NCBI GenBank assembly: GCA_963920665.1
Contig: OY987266.1
Span: forward strand, 6,267,001-6,331,000
Source: Straminergon stramineum
Lineage: Eukaryota > Streptophyta > Bryopsida > Hypnales > Calliergonaceae
Length of the DNA stretch: 64,000 bases
Direction: 5' to 3'
Positions 1 to 12,395 of the stretch are shown here, piece after piece. The notes under the pieces were generated by a model. It ran no database searches. It saw only the letters and a program-made list of their open reading frames with translations, and was not told where the DNA came from. Numbering within the stretch: position 1 is the stretch's first letter; each line of letters begins with the position of its first letter. The position numbers and the translations under genes are program-made.

Positions 1-1200
1 CAACAGATGCAACTATTGGAATCTTGGTAGTGATGCCCTTTTTATTGAGATGCTAGAATGATTTTGTCTAGGTTGCTATTCTTCAAAGTTGAGCTTGGTA
101 TTTCTTGTAGAAGGCGATCTAGTGACAGAAAGCTTGCTATTTGGTTGATGTCTAGATTCTTTGCATCAAGTTATTAAGTCAAATTGAGTTTTATCTCATT
201 TTGTCATTTTCATATACCAGAGCTATATAAATGAGAGATTCATGCATGTTCTCAATCAAAGTAAAGAGAATCTAATATTGTAAAAATCATTTGCAATATT
301 TGAAATGCTCTATCAAGGACTTATGTAATGAGTGCAAGCTTGTAAGTTTTCAATATGCATGCTTTTAAGACTACCTAATTTAGGGAATTGATATATGCAA
401 TTTCTTTTGGGTACTTCTAAACTTATGCAAGTTTAGAAATCTATGTGCACTTAGTAAAACATCTTTGGACACATTGCAATGGACTTATGGACCAAGGACT
501 TGATGCAAGGAATCAAGATTTCAAGACTTAGAATATGAAAACAAATTCTCATGGAATTCCATACTTCTAGACTAAGGACCATGAATCTATAACTAATCGT
601 CTCTAAACTCTGGCCTTCCTAACATACAAATATGTGGTCAAAGGACTAGGAATTTTGGACAAAGGACTACAAAGAAGTTGGATGTAGATTATAGTATTGT
701 AATCCAAACAACAAGTATTCTTTTTCCAATCCAAACTCTTGACATAAATTCATTTCTCTAAGACTAAACTCCTTAAATCTCTATATAGTTTAGGACTTTA
801 CCTAGTTCTCTACAAGTCGGACTTTAGATAAAAAAATATTTTAGAAATTTGATTCTCTCAATGCAAGAATACTCAAAATAACATCCATGCATAACATACT
901 TCCTTTGCCATACTTACAAATCATGTATACAAATTGAATTTCCTTCGGTTCAAACTAATGAAAATAGAAAATGACTTTCATAGTGGTGGTGGTCCTACAA
1001 CTCAAGACCTCTAGAACACATTTCCTACAAGTTGAACACTCCACTTACAAAAAGTCTAGAATTTCCAAAAAATACCAAAGTATAGATCAACAAAAAAGCC
1101 AAGTTAAAGATTTACCAGAATGACTAATATTCGTAGTTTGAGTAGTCTCCTTAAATGGCAAAGGTTCTTGTGCTCTCACTAACACATTGTCTTTTATTAG
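1..1200. other. AT-rich intergenic, no gene seen
   Basis: I see no reading frame of convincing length, no splice-bounded coding block and no terminal repeats here. The stretch is AT-rich with many short stop codons in all frames. It may include further decayed sequence of the minus-strand pseudogene that ends near 1200, but I could not follow a frame into it. Confidence 0.4.
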
Positions 1201-1746
1201 TGGTATTGGCCAAATGCCTATAGCCGACTTACTCTTGGGGTGGAAGGGTTCTTCGCACAACAACATGCAACATGTTCTTGAACCATTGGGGAGTGCTCAA
1301 CCAGACACTATGGATGGTAATTGTGGCCATACCCTAGTGAGACAAAGTTGAAGCAACTATACCAAAATCTGCAAATAGGGCATGCACTCACAATATGGAT
1401 TGAATTTAGAGGTGTCTTTGGGTTGTTATCAATGGGTCTTGGAAAAAATGCATGCCCACTACCTTCGCCCATCTTCTAGAGTTGCTCCAATATACAAGCC
1501 AAGTTACGTTCAAGCAACAACACCCTATTGGAAACAATCTCATGCCTAAGTACTAGCACTCTCATGCAACAATCCTTCTACCCTTTGAATAGTGGATTCA
1601 CAGTGAGTCGCTACAATACTTAACAAGTTGACACTCAGCTTTGAGTGCAAAACTCTTCTTGAAAGCTACATTGTCAATTTTGCTTTGGAGCAACTTAATA
1701 GTGGATGCATCAAAGGATTCAATGCTACTTGATGATTTTGTTTCAA

Positions 1747-3211
1747 CCCTTAAAGGACCAAGGTGCATTTTTTGGCAACATAACTTTTTTGGGCAGATAC
1801 ATGTGACTAGATATTTCCATGTTTTTGGCCCAAACTTTAATAGAAGGTGTGGACGAGGAATATCTTTCATGTGCACTAAATTTCAGGGCATTTGGAAAAA
1901 TGAGTCAAAAGTTATGACCTAATATGTAGTTTGTTTCTCAACTCAAGCAATCTGAGCAGATTTGAAAAAATCATTTTTTTCAAAAATAAAAATTTAAAAT
2001 CAGTTTTCTAGATTTATATATATAAGGTAAGTCAGCCTATCGTAGGCAAAATGATTGTTTTGCATTATTCACATTTTTGAAAATTTTGAATTATTTTACC
2101 ATATAAAGACAAATATGAGAAATGGAAAGAGCAACTGAAATTTTATTTTTTGACAAAGTGTGAATTTTTTCTGAATTTTTGAAGTGTGCTACCCAATTAG
2201 CCTAAAACAATTTGTAGACTACTCCAAAACCATCAAAAAGTGTACCCATCATGGTCATCAAACCACCTAAAGCAGTAACAATATTTCCTAACAAGGCTGC
2301 AATATTTTCTAACATGGGCATGACATAAAGGAATAAAAAATTTAGTTCTTGTAATGAATATACACTAGAATGGTGTTAGTGCCCTATGACAGTCACTAAT
2401 GACTCCATGACCATCTCCCAATACAAGATTATGGCCACAAATCAACCTAATGCAGTACTACTTTCATTTTTTTTTTAAATCTGCCATGGGTTGATTTAAG
2501 ACTCTAATGGGTGGTTTTCTAGATGACTACATTCAGCAGTTTGCGTGTCATGGGTTGGTTTACCTTATAGAAAGCTTTGAATCATTCCATTTTGATCAAT
2601 GAGTTAGAAGTTATGAGATGTTTTAATTTGTGGGCAAGTATGGATTCTATACTCTAAAATAAACTTAGAAGTCCATTATTTAACTTAATTTTGAATATTT
2701 TTTGAAAAAAATAAAAACATTAGATGTAGATTGTTTATTACAACATTATAACCATTGGGATTGGGATTTTTCAATTTCATTAATAAATTGTTAACAATTT
2801 AGTATTTTGAATCATTCTCTACATCATTCTACTTACTATTTTTTTCCTATATGTTGCACAATTCCAAATGATCTGAAAATTTTCAAGCATGTAGCCAACT
2901 TGCATTGAAGAGAGAATCTAAAGAAGCACCACCATTTTGGACAAGTTTTCATACAAATGTGACCTTGTGAAGTGCAGCTGCCTATTTTTTCACAAGGCCC
3001 AAAAAGGATTTTTGTCACTTCAAATGCTAATATCTTGCAATCTACATAGTGGAATTTTCTGAATTTTTTTCACATCTTTTCAATCAAGTGTCATACAAGA
3101 TCCTACAATTACATGTGTCCAAAAATGATATTCTTCAAAAATTTGGTACTTGTATTAGAAATGGTAGTTTTTGAGTTTTTTTGGTGATAACTAGTCAAGG
3201 AACTTTAGGGG
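1747..3211. mobile_element. Family T1 non-autonomous transposon, copy A (TTAA-flanked)
   Basis: The left end is CCCTTAAAGGACC preceded by TCAA (1743-1746). The right end is CTTTAGGGG followed by TTAA (3212-3215), whose reverse complement is CCCCTAAAG. The interior matches the T1 copies at 19770 and 28538 in order, including a shared early block (wording such as ATTTTTTGGCAACAT) and the last 300 bp. There is no transposase-like frame. Its 1465 bp include a nested T3 element at 2025-2565. Element plus one TTAA interrupts the minus-strand pseudogene, and taking both out restores its frame, which fixes the target duplication as TTAA. Confidence 0.75.
2025..2565. mobile_element. Family T3 non-autonomous transposon (TA-flanked), nested in T1 copy A
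   Basis: The ends are AGGTAAGTCAGCCTAT on the left and the reverse complement of AGGTAAACCAACCCATG on the right, each bordered by TA (2023-2024 and 2566-2567). The related T1 copy at 19770-20716 lacks this 541-bp block: there the flanking wording TAGATTTATATATA runs almost directly into GAAAGCTTTGAAT. A second copy at 12828-14137 shares the interior. TA borders suggest, but do not prove, a Tc1/mariner-type duplication. Confidence 0.65.
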
Positions 3212-4055
3212 TTAAGGTTGCACTCTTCAAGCACTAATTTTTCTACATTGACCTTGCTCTCTTTGAGCATCACAAGGCTATTTGAGTGCCGGATTTTAGG
3301 ATTTTTAGCTCGTCAAATGTCTCCCTCCAACTTTTCTTTTTCTAGCAAACGCTCCTCAAGCTCTTCTTTACATGCCTTCATGAGCTCATCAATCTTCTAA
3401 ATGGCAACAGCCATATCTTGTATGTCACCATCATACCAAGACAGAGTGACAACATCACAACATTTGACCTTCCTCTTCCCTTGCTCTTACCGACTCATTG
3501 TTTCTTGCCAAACATTTCATAAGACATTGCCTCCACCTCAAGCTTGATAGTCAACCACAAGTTAGGCAACAAAGAGATTGACACAAGGGAATTAGAACTC
3601 ACACACTTCTTGCCTAACATAGAAGCCTTCCCCACTAATGTTATTTCCTCCCCGCCTTTATCAAATAAGACATTCCTACTTGCCTTCGTCATCATCAGCT
3701 CTTCTCTACACTTTTGCCAACTAACGGCAAATTGCGCCCAATTAAGCTTCTTCTCTTGCAACTACAAGATTAGACCCCTAGCAAATTGGAGAGAGATCTC
3801 CTTATTTGGCATGCGCTCCTCATCATACACATGTTGCCATAAGCTCAAGATGGTATTTGCCTCCTTTGATGTGGTGTGCATCTAGTATTTCCATCTGGAT
3901 TTGCTAGACTTCTTCCCAAAGTATTGACATACACCACTCTATGGAACAACTAACCCCTTGATTTCATCAACACATATGCCTTCACAAGGAAGAATTTTGT
4001 TGAACTTCTCCCATGCAAGGCCTAATAGATCTTCCCCATACATTATGTGATCCAT

Positions 4056-4935
4056 CTATAGTGATAAAAGTCCAAACACGAGTTATTAGTATGACCGCAT
4101 ACACAACCACAGTTAAAAAAACCCAAGGGAATCAACACCAAAGACAAAGCTTACCGAATAAGATGCACTTCACATGCTTGACACTGTGAGTACATTCAAA
4201 GTGCTTGCAACTTGCTAAAGAGAAAGACCAAGAAGACGAAGGTGACTAGATGAACACTTTGGGTGCAAGAAGCTAGAAGTTGTGCGAATCAAATGTCGTA
4301 GCAAGAAACAATCATCATTCCATCTAACAAAAATTTTAGCCCTGACCACCTACTACTTGACATGTAGCTCCTCAATTGTTTAAATTTCCCTCACAAAGAA
4401 GTTCTTGAGCAAAGAAAATTAAGTGAAGCCTCCCCTATATTTGTCTATTCCAAGAGTCCGCCTATTCTGGGACGAGATACCCTAATCAAACTTGTACCCC
4501 TTCACAAAAAATTAACTATAATGACTATATAGGATGGATGGCACCTCTACTAGATGGGTGAATCAGATGTACATGTAGGTGATTAGTCAGCCTAATGTGA
4601 CAACCTTTGTCCAATCATGAGTTTGTTTAAATCTATATGGAAGGTGTTTGTATTTTTTGTATGAATGAGGCCAATGAGTCTATGCAAGTGTCAGAGCTAG
4701 ATTCCTCTAAATGGAAGGATGTGTGGGAGGAAGAGAGTAAGATTTTTTTTATTGTTCTGTAGAAATTGGTGGGCAAGCTTTGCATTTGAAGAATTCTAAA
4801 TTCTTCAGTTGCAATAATAACCACTGTCATAACACCTACATGAGTTGTGTTGTAGAGCAACAACGTGTTAGATGCATTTTACATAATGTATGAATGTAAC
4901 TTCCACTTCTTTGATGTAATTTGTTAATGGTGTGT
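4056..4935. other. Intergenic, no gene seen
   Basis: This lies just upstream of the decayed minus-strand gene and might contain its earlier exons, but no frame can be followed with confidence. One minus-strand open stretch (4863-4633) of 76 residues has no recognisable features. Confidence 0.3.
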
Positions 4936-5700
4936 TGGTGACTGCAAGAAACACTTGTCCTTTTTCGACCCTTGGCCTTGGATAAGTGTTTTTTTTCTCA
5001 TAACTTTTGCATTGTATGTTAATTTATAATTTGATATGAAATTTGAAATGAAGGTACACATCATAATTGTAGACATCAAAATTTTTTTTTTAATTTAAAA
5101 AATATATTTTATGATTTTTAAACAAACTCCAATTAGATGTCTACCTTGGTCATTTTGAGGGGTTGTAGAACTATTTTTAATCCAAAAACACAAATTTGAA
5201 GCTCAAAATTAGTACACAAGGACTTCTACTAAAGTTATACAAGCCTACAAGAAATTTTCAAGATATTGTCCACCTTCTATATGTAGTCAAAGTGCACTCC
5301 CTTTGCTCAAGTGTAGAGAATACAATTTTTTTCCCAAAGATGAAAATGTATGAGGTAAAAATGAAGAGGTATATATTTTATGTTTGATTTTTATGAATTC
5401 ATTAAGCCTTAGGTGTTTTAAAGTCCACATTCTAAATGGCAACCATAGTATGAACCCTAATATTTTCACCTAATAATCTCTCAATTATTTAGAGGGTCAA
5501 ATCACACTCAAAGGTGCCAAAAAATGAGTCAGACATATTAAAATCTGCAATGTAATTTCTTTCTATCTATTATTTTTTAATGCTAATATATTCAATATAG
5601 TTAATTTAGTCCTTTTTGACTAAAACTTCAAGTCATCTTAAGATCAAAATTTTTTTATTCATCAAAAAAAAAAAATTCTTTATTAAAGTTCCAATTGCAA
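4936..5700. mobile_element. Probable decayed family T2 element, right end not found
   Basis: The left end TGGTGACTGCAAGAAACAC at 4936 matches the T2 terminal repeats at 6319 and 13105. The following 200 bases resemble the early interior of those copies (the CATAACTTTTG block and a later GGGGTT block). I could not find a matching right terminus, so the end coordinate is a guess based on the length of the intact copies. Confidence 0.35.
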
Positions 5701-6318
5701 TTCAAGTGGTAGGTTGTGAGGTTTTTCAATGGGTAGAAAAGAGTTTAATTTCTAATGAATAATAATGTGATTGAATCCAAAAAAATCATGTGTACATACA
5801 ATCATCTGATAGAGTATAAAAATGACTTTTTTGATACGATTTGAATACTTTTTTTATTTCCAATAATATTCATAAGTAAAAATATGTGAACGTTCTTTTC
5901 AATGTATAAAATAATCCAAATGATGATTGTGTCAAAACAAAAAATGTACACATTATTCACATCAAGGGAACTACATAAACTATTGTTAGAATTGAGTGTT
6001 TCAATTTGGTTTTAGAACAAATCGATGGTTTGTCAATAATCAATTCATTAATTAAAAAATTACACTATTTCGTGTTTAAGATTTAATATCGTAATATCCT
6101 TTATAATAATTGTATTCTTGAGAGTTATAAAAAATTTGGATGAAAATATCCTTTTAAAGTGCTATATCATAAAAAGACACTAAATGTAGCCTTAAAACTA
6201 GTGATTTATGTTTTTTAAGGATTTTTTCCATGAAATTTTTTCTCCAATTCAGTAAAGGGATGCATGGCAATACTATTCATCAATAATTTTTTTTAAATGA
6301 CAACATCAAATTATTTTA

Positions 6319-7045
6319 GGGTGATTGCAAGAAAGACGAGTCCTATTTTGCGTCACATTTGGAGTGATGGAGTTGTCCTTGGCCATAACTTTTGGAATTT
6401 GAAGCCGATGTACTTGAAATTTTTATTGGAGATGACTAACTTGGTAGTAATGAGATTCCATATATTTCAGAAATTTTCAGAAAATTTTTTATAATTAAAT
6501 TCCAATTTTGCTAATCTGTCACACTTTGGGGTTTAGGGTTTTTTAGTACTATGGAATACCCAAAATTAATGATATAGACTTGAAATTTTTGTGGGCTATT
6601 CCTACACTAGACAGTCATGTGCCTACTAAAGGATGCTAAAAAAACACTATTTTTTGTCTTCCACATACATGTGAATAAGGGTCCTTTATATGCATCATTT
6701 TGAGCATTGAAAATGGGTTTCCCTTTCATTCTTTTGGTAAAATTTTTTTGTCATGAAATTCTTCCAAATTTCCAATTTTTTTTATTCTTTAAAAATTCTT
6801 TTCCCTATTTTTTACAAATTAAAACATCAAGGTGTCTATTTTCTATAAAAATTGTGTCACTCTAATTTGTGAACAACTTTTGACACACATTTTTCTTATG
6901 TCTCAAATTTGGGTGATATGCTATTTCTAATGTTATACTAATTATCCATATTTTATACTATTAAAATTTTTTTTCCAACACGTCATAGTACAACTGGAAA
7001 AAAGTAAATGCTACAAAAAATGGTCAATCTTTCTTGCAATGACCC
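6319..7045. mobile_element. Family T2 non-autonomous transposon with 4-bp TTTA target duplication
   Basis: The left end is GGGTGATTGCAAGAAAG and the right end is the reverse complement of GGGTCATTGCAAGAAAG. TTTA stands immediately outside on both sides (6315-6318 and 7046-7049), a clean target duplication. The 727-bp body has no long reading frame but aligns in blocks with the T2 copy at 13105-13867. No transposase is visible, so it must have been moved in trans. Confidence 0.75.
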
Positions 7046-7049
7046 TTTA

Positions 7050-8640
7050 TAGCTTTGAAAATTCAAAAAAAGACTCTAGACTAGCTAGTCCTATCAAAAT
7101 AATCCCAATGGTAACTTTGAGTGTAGTTTGACCCTAGAGTAATTATATTTCAATTTGTAAAATACAACCTTTGATTTTTTTGGTACAACTCACCCTTTCT
7201 TTTCAAGCATTTCATATAGGTCTCACACTAATTCTCTACCATAGCATAAGGTAATTTCTATTTGTTTTTAAGTGTAGTCTTAGTCATAAGACTTTAAGTA
7301 ATGACCTTTTAGGAAATTTTTAGTAATAACATACTAGTATTACTAATGTGTCTAGTAAAATTTTATTAAGAATCTCCTATTAAAAGATCATTACTTAACC
7401 CACAAGCATACAAAGTCTTCTCTAGAATTGACAATTCGAGAAAAAACATTTTAAAGTGCTATTTCGGAATTGATATATGAAAACAAGTTTTAGAGTGTGA
7501 ATTTTAGATCCCATTTGTACGATTAGAATATTAGATTCAACAATGCTATCACCAACATTTTTCAATTTTTCAATTCTTTTTTTTGAAAATTTCTTCTAAA
7601 TTCAATTACATACAAAATATTATCATTTCTCGAGTACAATTTGTTGGAATAGAGTTTGAAATGAGTTTCTCTTAACATGGTGATTTTTTGAATTTTTTGA
7701 ATTCTTAAAATCTATGACCTCATTTTTGCAAAATCTAGTTTTGAACTAGAGTCAATGCAATTTTGGATTGGGGAACCACTTGATATACTTGCACATTCAA
7801 AATTTTAGAAAAAAAATAAGCACTATAATAATGCCAAATCCAACCATTAGATAGGACAACAACTTGATAAAGTATCTACACAAATTAGAATGACTTTTAT
7901 CCAAGTAGTATAAGGATGAAACTTGAGTATGAATTCGTTTGTTGTCCAAAAATTGCATGTTGGAGTGATTAGTGGTTAACCCTCGAAAGGCCCTTGGGGT
8001 TTGTGAGTGTCTATTTACCCACCCATGGTAAACAACTCTCACAATGGGTTCTTTTTGCTTTGTTTTAATTTGATTTACTGACGGGTGTCTAAACGTTGTC
8101 CATTGAGCCTTCCAAGCAATGAACTCTTTTCTAAATGCCTAAGTTCAAAGAAATCACTAGAAACAAAACTAATTGCAAAGATTAGTTCTAACCAACATAG
8201 AGTTTTACATCCGCCATGGTTTTCTAATAAAATTTTTTACAATCTAAATTTATTGCTTCTAAGTTGTAGTTCAAATCACGCCATTTCCGAAAACATAAGA
8301 CTTGCAAGAATCAGAGATTCCTACAAGAAGTTATAACTGGATGAACTAAGAGGCTATCTAAATTTCATCCACTCTTTTTGACACTTTCTTTATTTTGATT
8401 GATTACAAATATTGGACTCTAGCTCTATACTATTAATTTCTACTCAAGTTCCAAGTCTAGAGTTCAATGGATGATCTTTGAGTGACTTCATCCATTCTTT
8501 ATCCCAAATTTCATCATTTTATAACTATTGGAGTTTTAAATATTTTCTAGAGTTTGAAGTGCTTTTCAATTCCACTAAGTTCCTTCTATCTAAAACTAAC
8601 TCTAAGTGTCCTACTTGATTGTCTTCAAAAGATTCTAATT
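7050..8640. other. AT-rich intergenic with possible decayed coding traces
   Basis: There is no confident gene. On the minus strand about 8330-8060 reads as a protein-like stretch broken by two stops, without recognisable motifs; it lies downstream of the possible first exon at 9179-9238. The rest is AT-rich with no structure that I could define. Confidence 0.3.
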
Positions 8641-8749
8641 CACTTTCTACTTCGTTTCCAAGGTACAGGACTTCTATTGTCAATTTACTATTTTTAGACT
8701 TTTGAATTTGATTACTTCTAAATCCTAGTTTTACCTATCTATATTGCTA

Positions 8750-8990
8750 AAGAACTTTTGGTTTGGACTTTCTTAGTGAAAGTTATGAGTCGATGAAGTT
8801 TGATTGCTAATTGGTGTTTCCAAACTTCATCCGCAATTTTCTACTAATCTACAATTTGAAATTTACTTTAGGCTTCACCTTTGAATTTGAGATTTCTAAC
8901 ACCATCTAAGTTTCCATTCTTGTTCCTTTGGGATGAAATTGACTAATTTTCATCTGCTATGACTCTTAAACTTCATCTATCAATATCTTT
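8750..8990. repeat. Direct repeat, unit 1 of 2
   Basis: A block containing GATGAAGTTTGATTGC and TAATTGGTGTTTCC followed by CTTCATCC recurs about 1.1 kb downstream (9870-10110) in the same order and orientation with moderate divergence. This suggests a local duplication or two copies of one repeat. The two units bracket the possible exon at 9179-9238. Function is unknown. Confidence 0.45.
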
Positions 8991-9178
8991 CTCAATTTGA
9001 CTCCGATTTCTAAGTGTAAGATATTTTTGAAAACCTCTAAAAAAGCTTTATCATATTTTCTATTTGTATTTTGAAAAGACTTATTCTTGATTCTCTGACT
9101 TATACTTATAATTCGGTTGAGCGTTAAAACAGCTAATCAAAGAAGTTGAATGAAAGTTAAAGTGATTAGTGTCTTACC

Positions 9179-9238
9179 TCAGAATTTGCCTCATCTTGGA
9201 GGTCATAAAATCCTTCCAACTCTTCATTACTTGCCATG
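9179..9238 (-). CDS. Possible first coding exon of an unidentified gene
   Basis: On the minus strand an ATG at 9238 opens a 20-residue stretch, MASNEELEGFYDLQDEANSE, that ends exactly at a strong donor GTAAGA. The acidic N-terminus looks like real protein. I could not find a convincing second exon downstream (below 9178), so this may be the remnant of a dead or transposon-borne gene. Confidence 0.3.
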
Positions 9239-9869
9239 TTGGAGTCTTCCTTGGAATTTTGTTTACCGCTTAAAAAGGTGGTTTTAATACAAGTTGGTGG
9301 AAGTTAATGAGACTTCTTTTCTTTCCTCTCCTACTTCTTCTTTTTCTTCCTATTTAGATTTTTTAATTTGTTGACTTGTATATTCTATAAATTCTTATCC
9401 ACTACTTTATGATCTCGTTGAACAGTATCTTTAAATTCAACAATCTCTTGTTGCTATTCTATTGGCTATTCAAATTCTTTTGATGTCTTTTCTAATCTCT
9501 TTCTTCTTCTAAACCTCCTTGCTACTCTGTCTCTTCTTCATTCTGCAAGTGCATGTTGGAGTTAGAGAATTTTTGTGTGTGAAGAGTTTTGAGAGTTTGC
9601 AAGAATAGAGTGTGGTGTTTTTATGGAGCTTCTTCTCTACTTCTTTCTATTGTAGTTTGTAGGCTAATGAGAGAAGAGTAGTGAGCTAGAAGTTACTAAT
9701 TTCTACACTCTTTGATGCTAATTGATGTTTCTATCTTTAATTTCTTCTTCCTAATTCTACTCCTATGTATTTTAGCTTTTGGATGACTTTTGACAAATTA
9801 CTATTTTTAGATTTTTAGATTTTTTCCTTCTAGAGGCCAAAATCAGCTTTCCAAATTCATAAAGTACTT

Positions 9870-10110
9870 GCAAATTGAACCTTCCTAGCAAAAGTTATGC
9901 ATAGATGAAGTTTAACCGCTAATTGGTGATTAAAAATTTCATCCACTCACTATTCTTAGATGGTAATCTCAAATTCACTTTTGATTACAGATTTAAACTC
10001 TAATTTTTTCCTACCTTCTAATCCTACTCTTTTGCTCTTTTTGAATGAGTTTAATACATTTTCATTCAATTTGAGTATTAAACTTCATTTGCTCATAACT
10101 TACTCATTTC
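9870..10110. repeat. Direct repeat, unit 2 of 2
   Basis: This is the partner of the block at 8750-8990: GATGAAGTTTAACCGC and TAATTGGTGATT followed by TTTCATCC appear in the same order. Divergence is moderate, so the duplication is not recent. Confidence 0.45.
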
Positions 10111-10249
10111 AACTTAGATTTTTTCATATCTTATGTTTTTGGAAACCTCTTGACCTCTACTTTATGATTCTAAATTCAATTGTATATTTTCACCTCCTCT
10201 CTTTACTTTTGGCCTCGGTTCTAAATAAACATTAACACAAAGAAATGAC

Positions 10250-12364
10250 CAACTTAGCTAAACTTCCACTAATAAGGCCAAACAGCTTAAGAGGGTTCAA
10301 AGCTTTGCCATATTTGGGATTTTTTCTAAAATTCTATCACTTCTAAAGCTTCTAAAGTCAAAGCTTCGCTATGTTTCTAAAAACTCCCTAATTTTCTATC
10401 AAATCCTAAAGATCAAAATAAAAGCTTTGCCATGGAATGTTACGCACAAGGAAAACCCAAAGGTTTGACAAAGGAAAATTAAAACTAGGTTGGATTCAAG
10501 AGTGTTAGTACAATACCATCTACCATGTTAGTGTTAGTATAACCATTATCCCCAAGGCATGTTAGTACAAAAAAAATCATAACCATAACAAACTAAAGGT
10601 TTTATCTAAGCGGCGTCGCCAATGACAAAGAAAGAATCCTCTAGAATTAGTGCAAAATAATCAAGTTCTAACAAGGACTTGAAAGAACAACAAATATACC
10701 AAAACAAGAGTTAGTACAACCAAAATACAACCAAACTTTTGCCAAAAAATGCAAAAACAAGTACAAAGACAACAAATAAGACTTGAAGGGACCCCAATGT
10801 CCTTCAAGGCTCGCAAAATAACAACAAAAGGAGCTTGAAATGCTCCCAAAACACCATGTTTATAACTTTGGCTCAAAAATGAACAAAAATTCATGTTTAA
10901 TGGACCAACGAGTTTACAAAGCCAAAATAATGGCTAGAAGGGGTGATTTGAGAGAAGAATGAGTGCCCTTGTATACTCTTTCAAGGGCACCCACGTCCTC
11001 TCATTTGAACATGATAAACTTTATCAATTAAGATTTTCATCCTAATTTATCAATTTTAACTTTCTACGATGGTCTATTTTCTAACTTTTAGAGATTAACT
11101 CCAAATCACAAATAGATTGCGCCATTGGATTCAGAAGGCCATTTTCAATCTAAGGGAATCTTCACCCCTTTTTCTAACTTCAAAATTTCAACAAAACCTA
11201 AGGCCAACTTAACACCAAAAAGGATTAAAAATCCAACTTTTGGAGTTTGACTTTTCTGAGAAAAGTAACTAGTCTAAGTTTTTAAATAGGTATGGAGGAG
11301 TAAGAAAAAACCTATCTTTGACCTCATTCCACTTCTTTATGCTCCCAATCCATTGGTTAATTTCACCATAATTTTCAAATTTTGTTGATTGTTGAGAAAT
11401 CTTGCAAGTTCGGATCCTTCTGACTATTGGAATGTCTTGAAATTTTATGGAAAGTCTTATTAATATAAAAGAAGCTACTTTAATTTTTAGTGAGATTTTA
11501 TCGCCACCTAGAGAATTTTTAGGAATTTCCCATTGCAAATTTGGGTAGTTGACCGTCCGGAAAGGCATCTTCTGACCATCAAAAAATTGAAAATTTTTTT
11601 TTGAAACCTCCTATAGAATCCCACAATACATGTATAAGCTCATATTTTTACTCTACACATTGACCTAGAGGGGACAAAATTCACCCCCTCGTTTAATTAT
11701 TGATGGCTAGAGAATCTTCCACACCAGAGGAAATCTTGGCAAACCAACTTCATCATTATTTCCTAGGCATGGTTTTAACTCTATGTCACCCTCCTTAGAC
11801 CAGAGATTCCACCACAATCCCATCTTGGTATTTTTGACAATTGCAAGCTAACAAATAGGGTTTTGCTATTTCATTGATGAAATAGGAAAATTGGAACCTA
11901 TCTCTATGAATTGACCTATGTGCCTCACTAAGATTCTTTCAACCAATGTTAACTTAGCAATGTCTTTTCTATGTGGGATTTTGAGCCTAGCATGCTCATA
12001 ATTCGTAATTAAAGGTCATATTCATTATATTGAGACTTTTTGAAGATTTTGAGACAGAATGCTAGTTATAGAAAAATTCATTTAAAAAATAGTAATTGAA
12101 ACCAAAAATAAATAATGCTCAAGTAGTGATCCCATAATAAAATTTGAAAAGTTGATGTTGTTACCTATTTATAAAAAAATACTAGTAAAGAGATAAAGTG
12201 GTTTATCTTCGAATCGAGGATAAACAAGTGGGATTTGAATCTGATTAGTAAAAAACATTCAAAATATGACCAAATACTATATTGGCATGTAACACACCTA
12301 TTTTGGTTTTACACTCTTTTGGAGGCTTTTTGTATATAAACTACATTTAAAATAACAAAATACG

Positions 12365-12395
<31 letters not shown>

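Larger units (their letters stand above)
1205..4055 (-). pseudogene. Decayed protein gene of unknown family with a zinc-binding-like C-terminus, split by a transposon
   Basis: Reading the minus strand from an ATG at 4055, one frame stays protein-like down to 3495, broken only by stops at 3939-3941, 3882-3884, 3762-3764 and 3495-3497. It then shifts frame once and continues to 3214, with stops at 3397-3399 and 3313-3315. The six stops are TAG or TGA, each one C-to-T change from CAG or CGA. The frame is cut at a TTAA by the element at 1747-3211 and resumes in register at 1742, running to a TGA at 1598. A second frame then carries a CPIC motif (1371-1382) and a GHNYHP motif (1311-1328), a Cys/His spacing typical of a small zinc-binding domain. 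The middle part is lysine- and glutamate-rich and helical in character (about 3313-3400). I do not recognise the family. It may come from a transposon or from a lineage-specific host gene. Upstream of 4055 a CTATAG could be an intron acceptor, so 4055 may not be the true start. Confidence 0.6.

Noticed and set aside
12365..12393. Poly-A run as the tail of a LINE or processed pseudogene
   Set aside because: Sequence on both sides continues the large repeat shared with copy 2, and no target duplication flanks the run.
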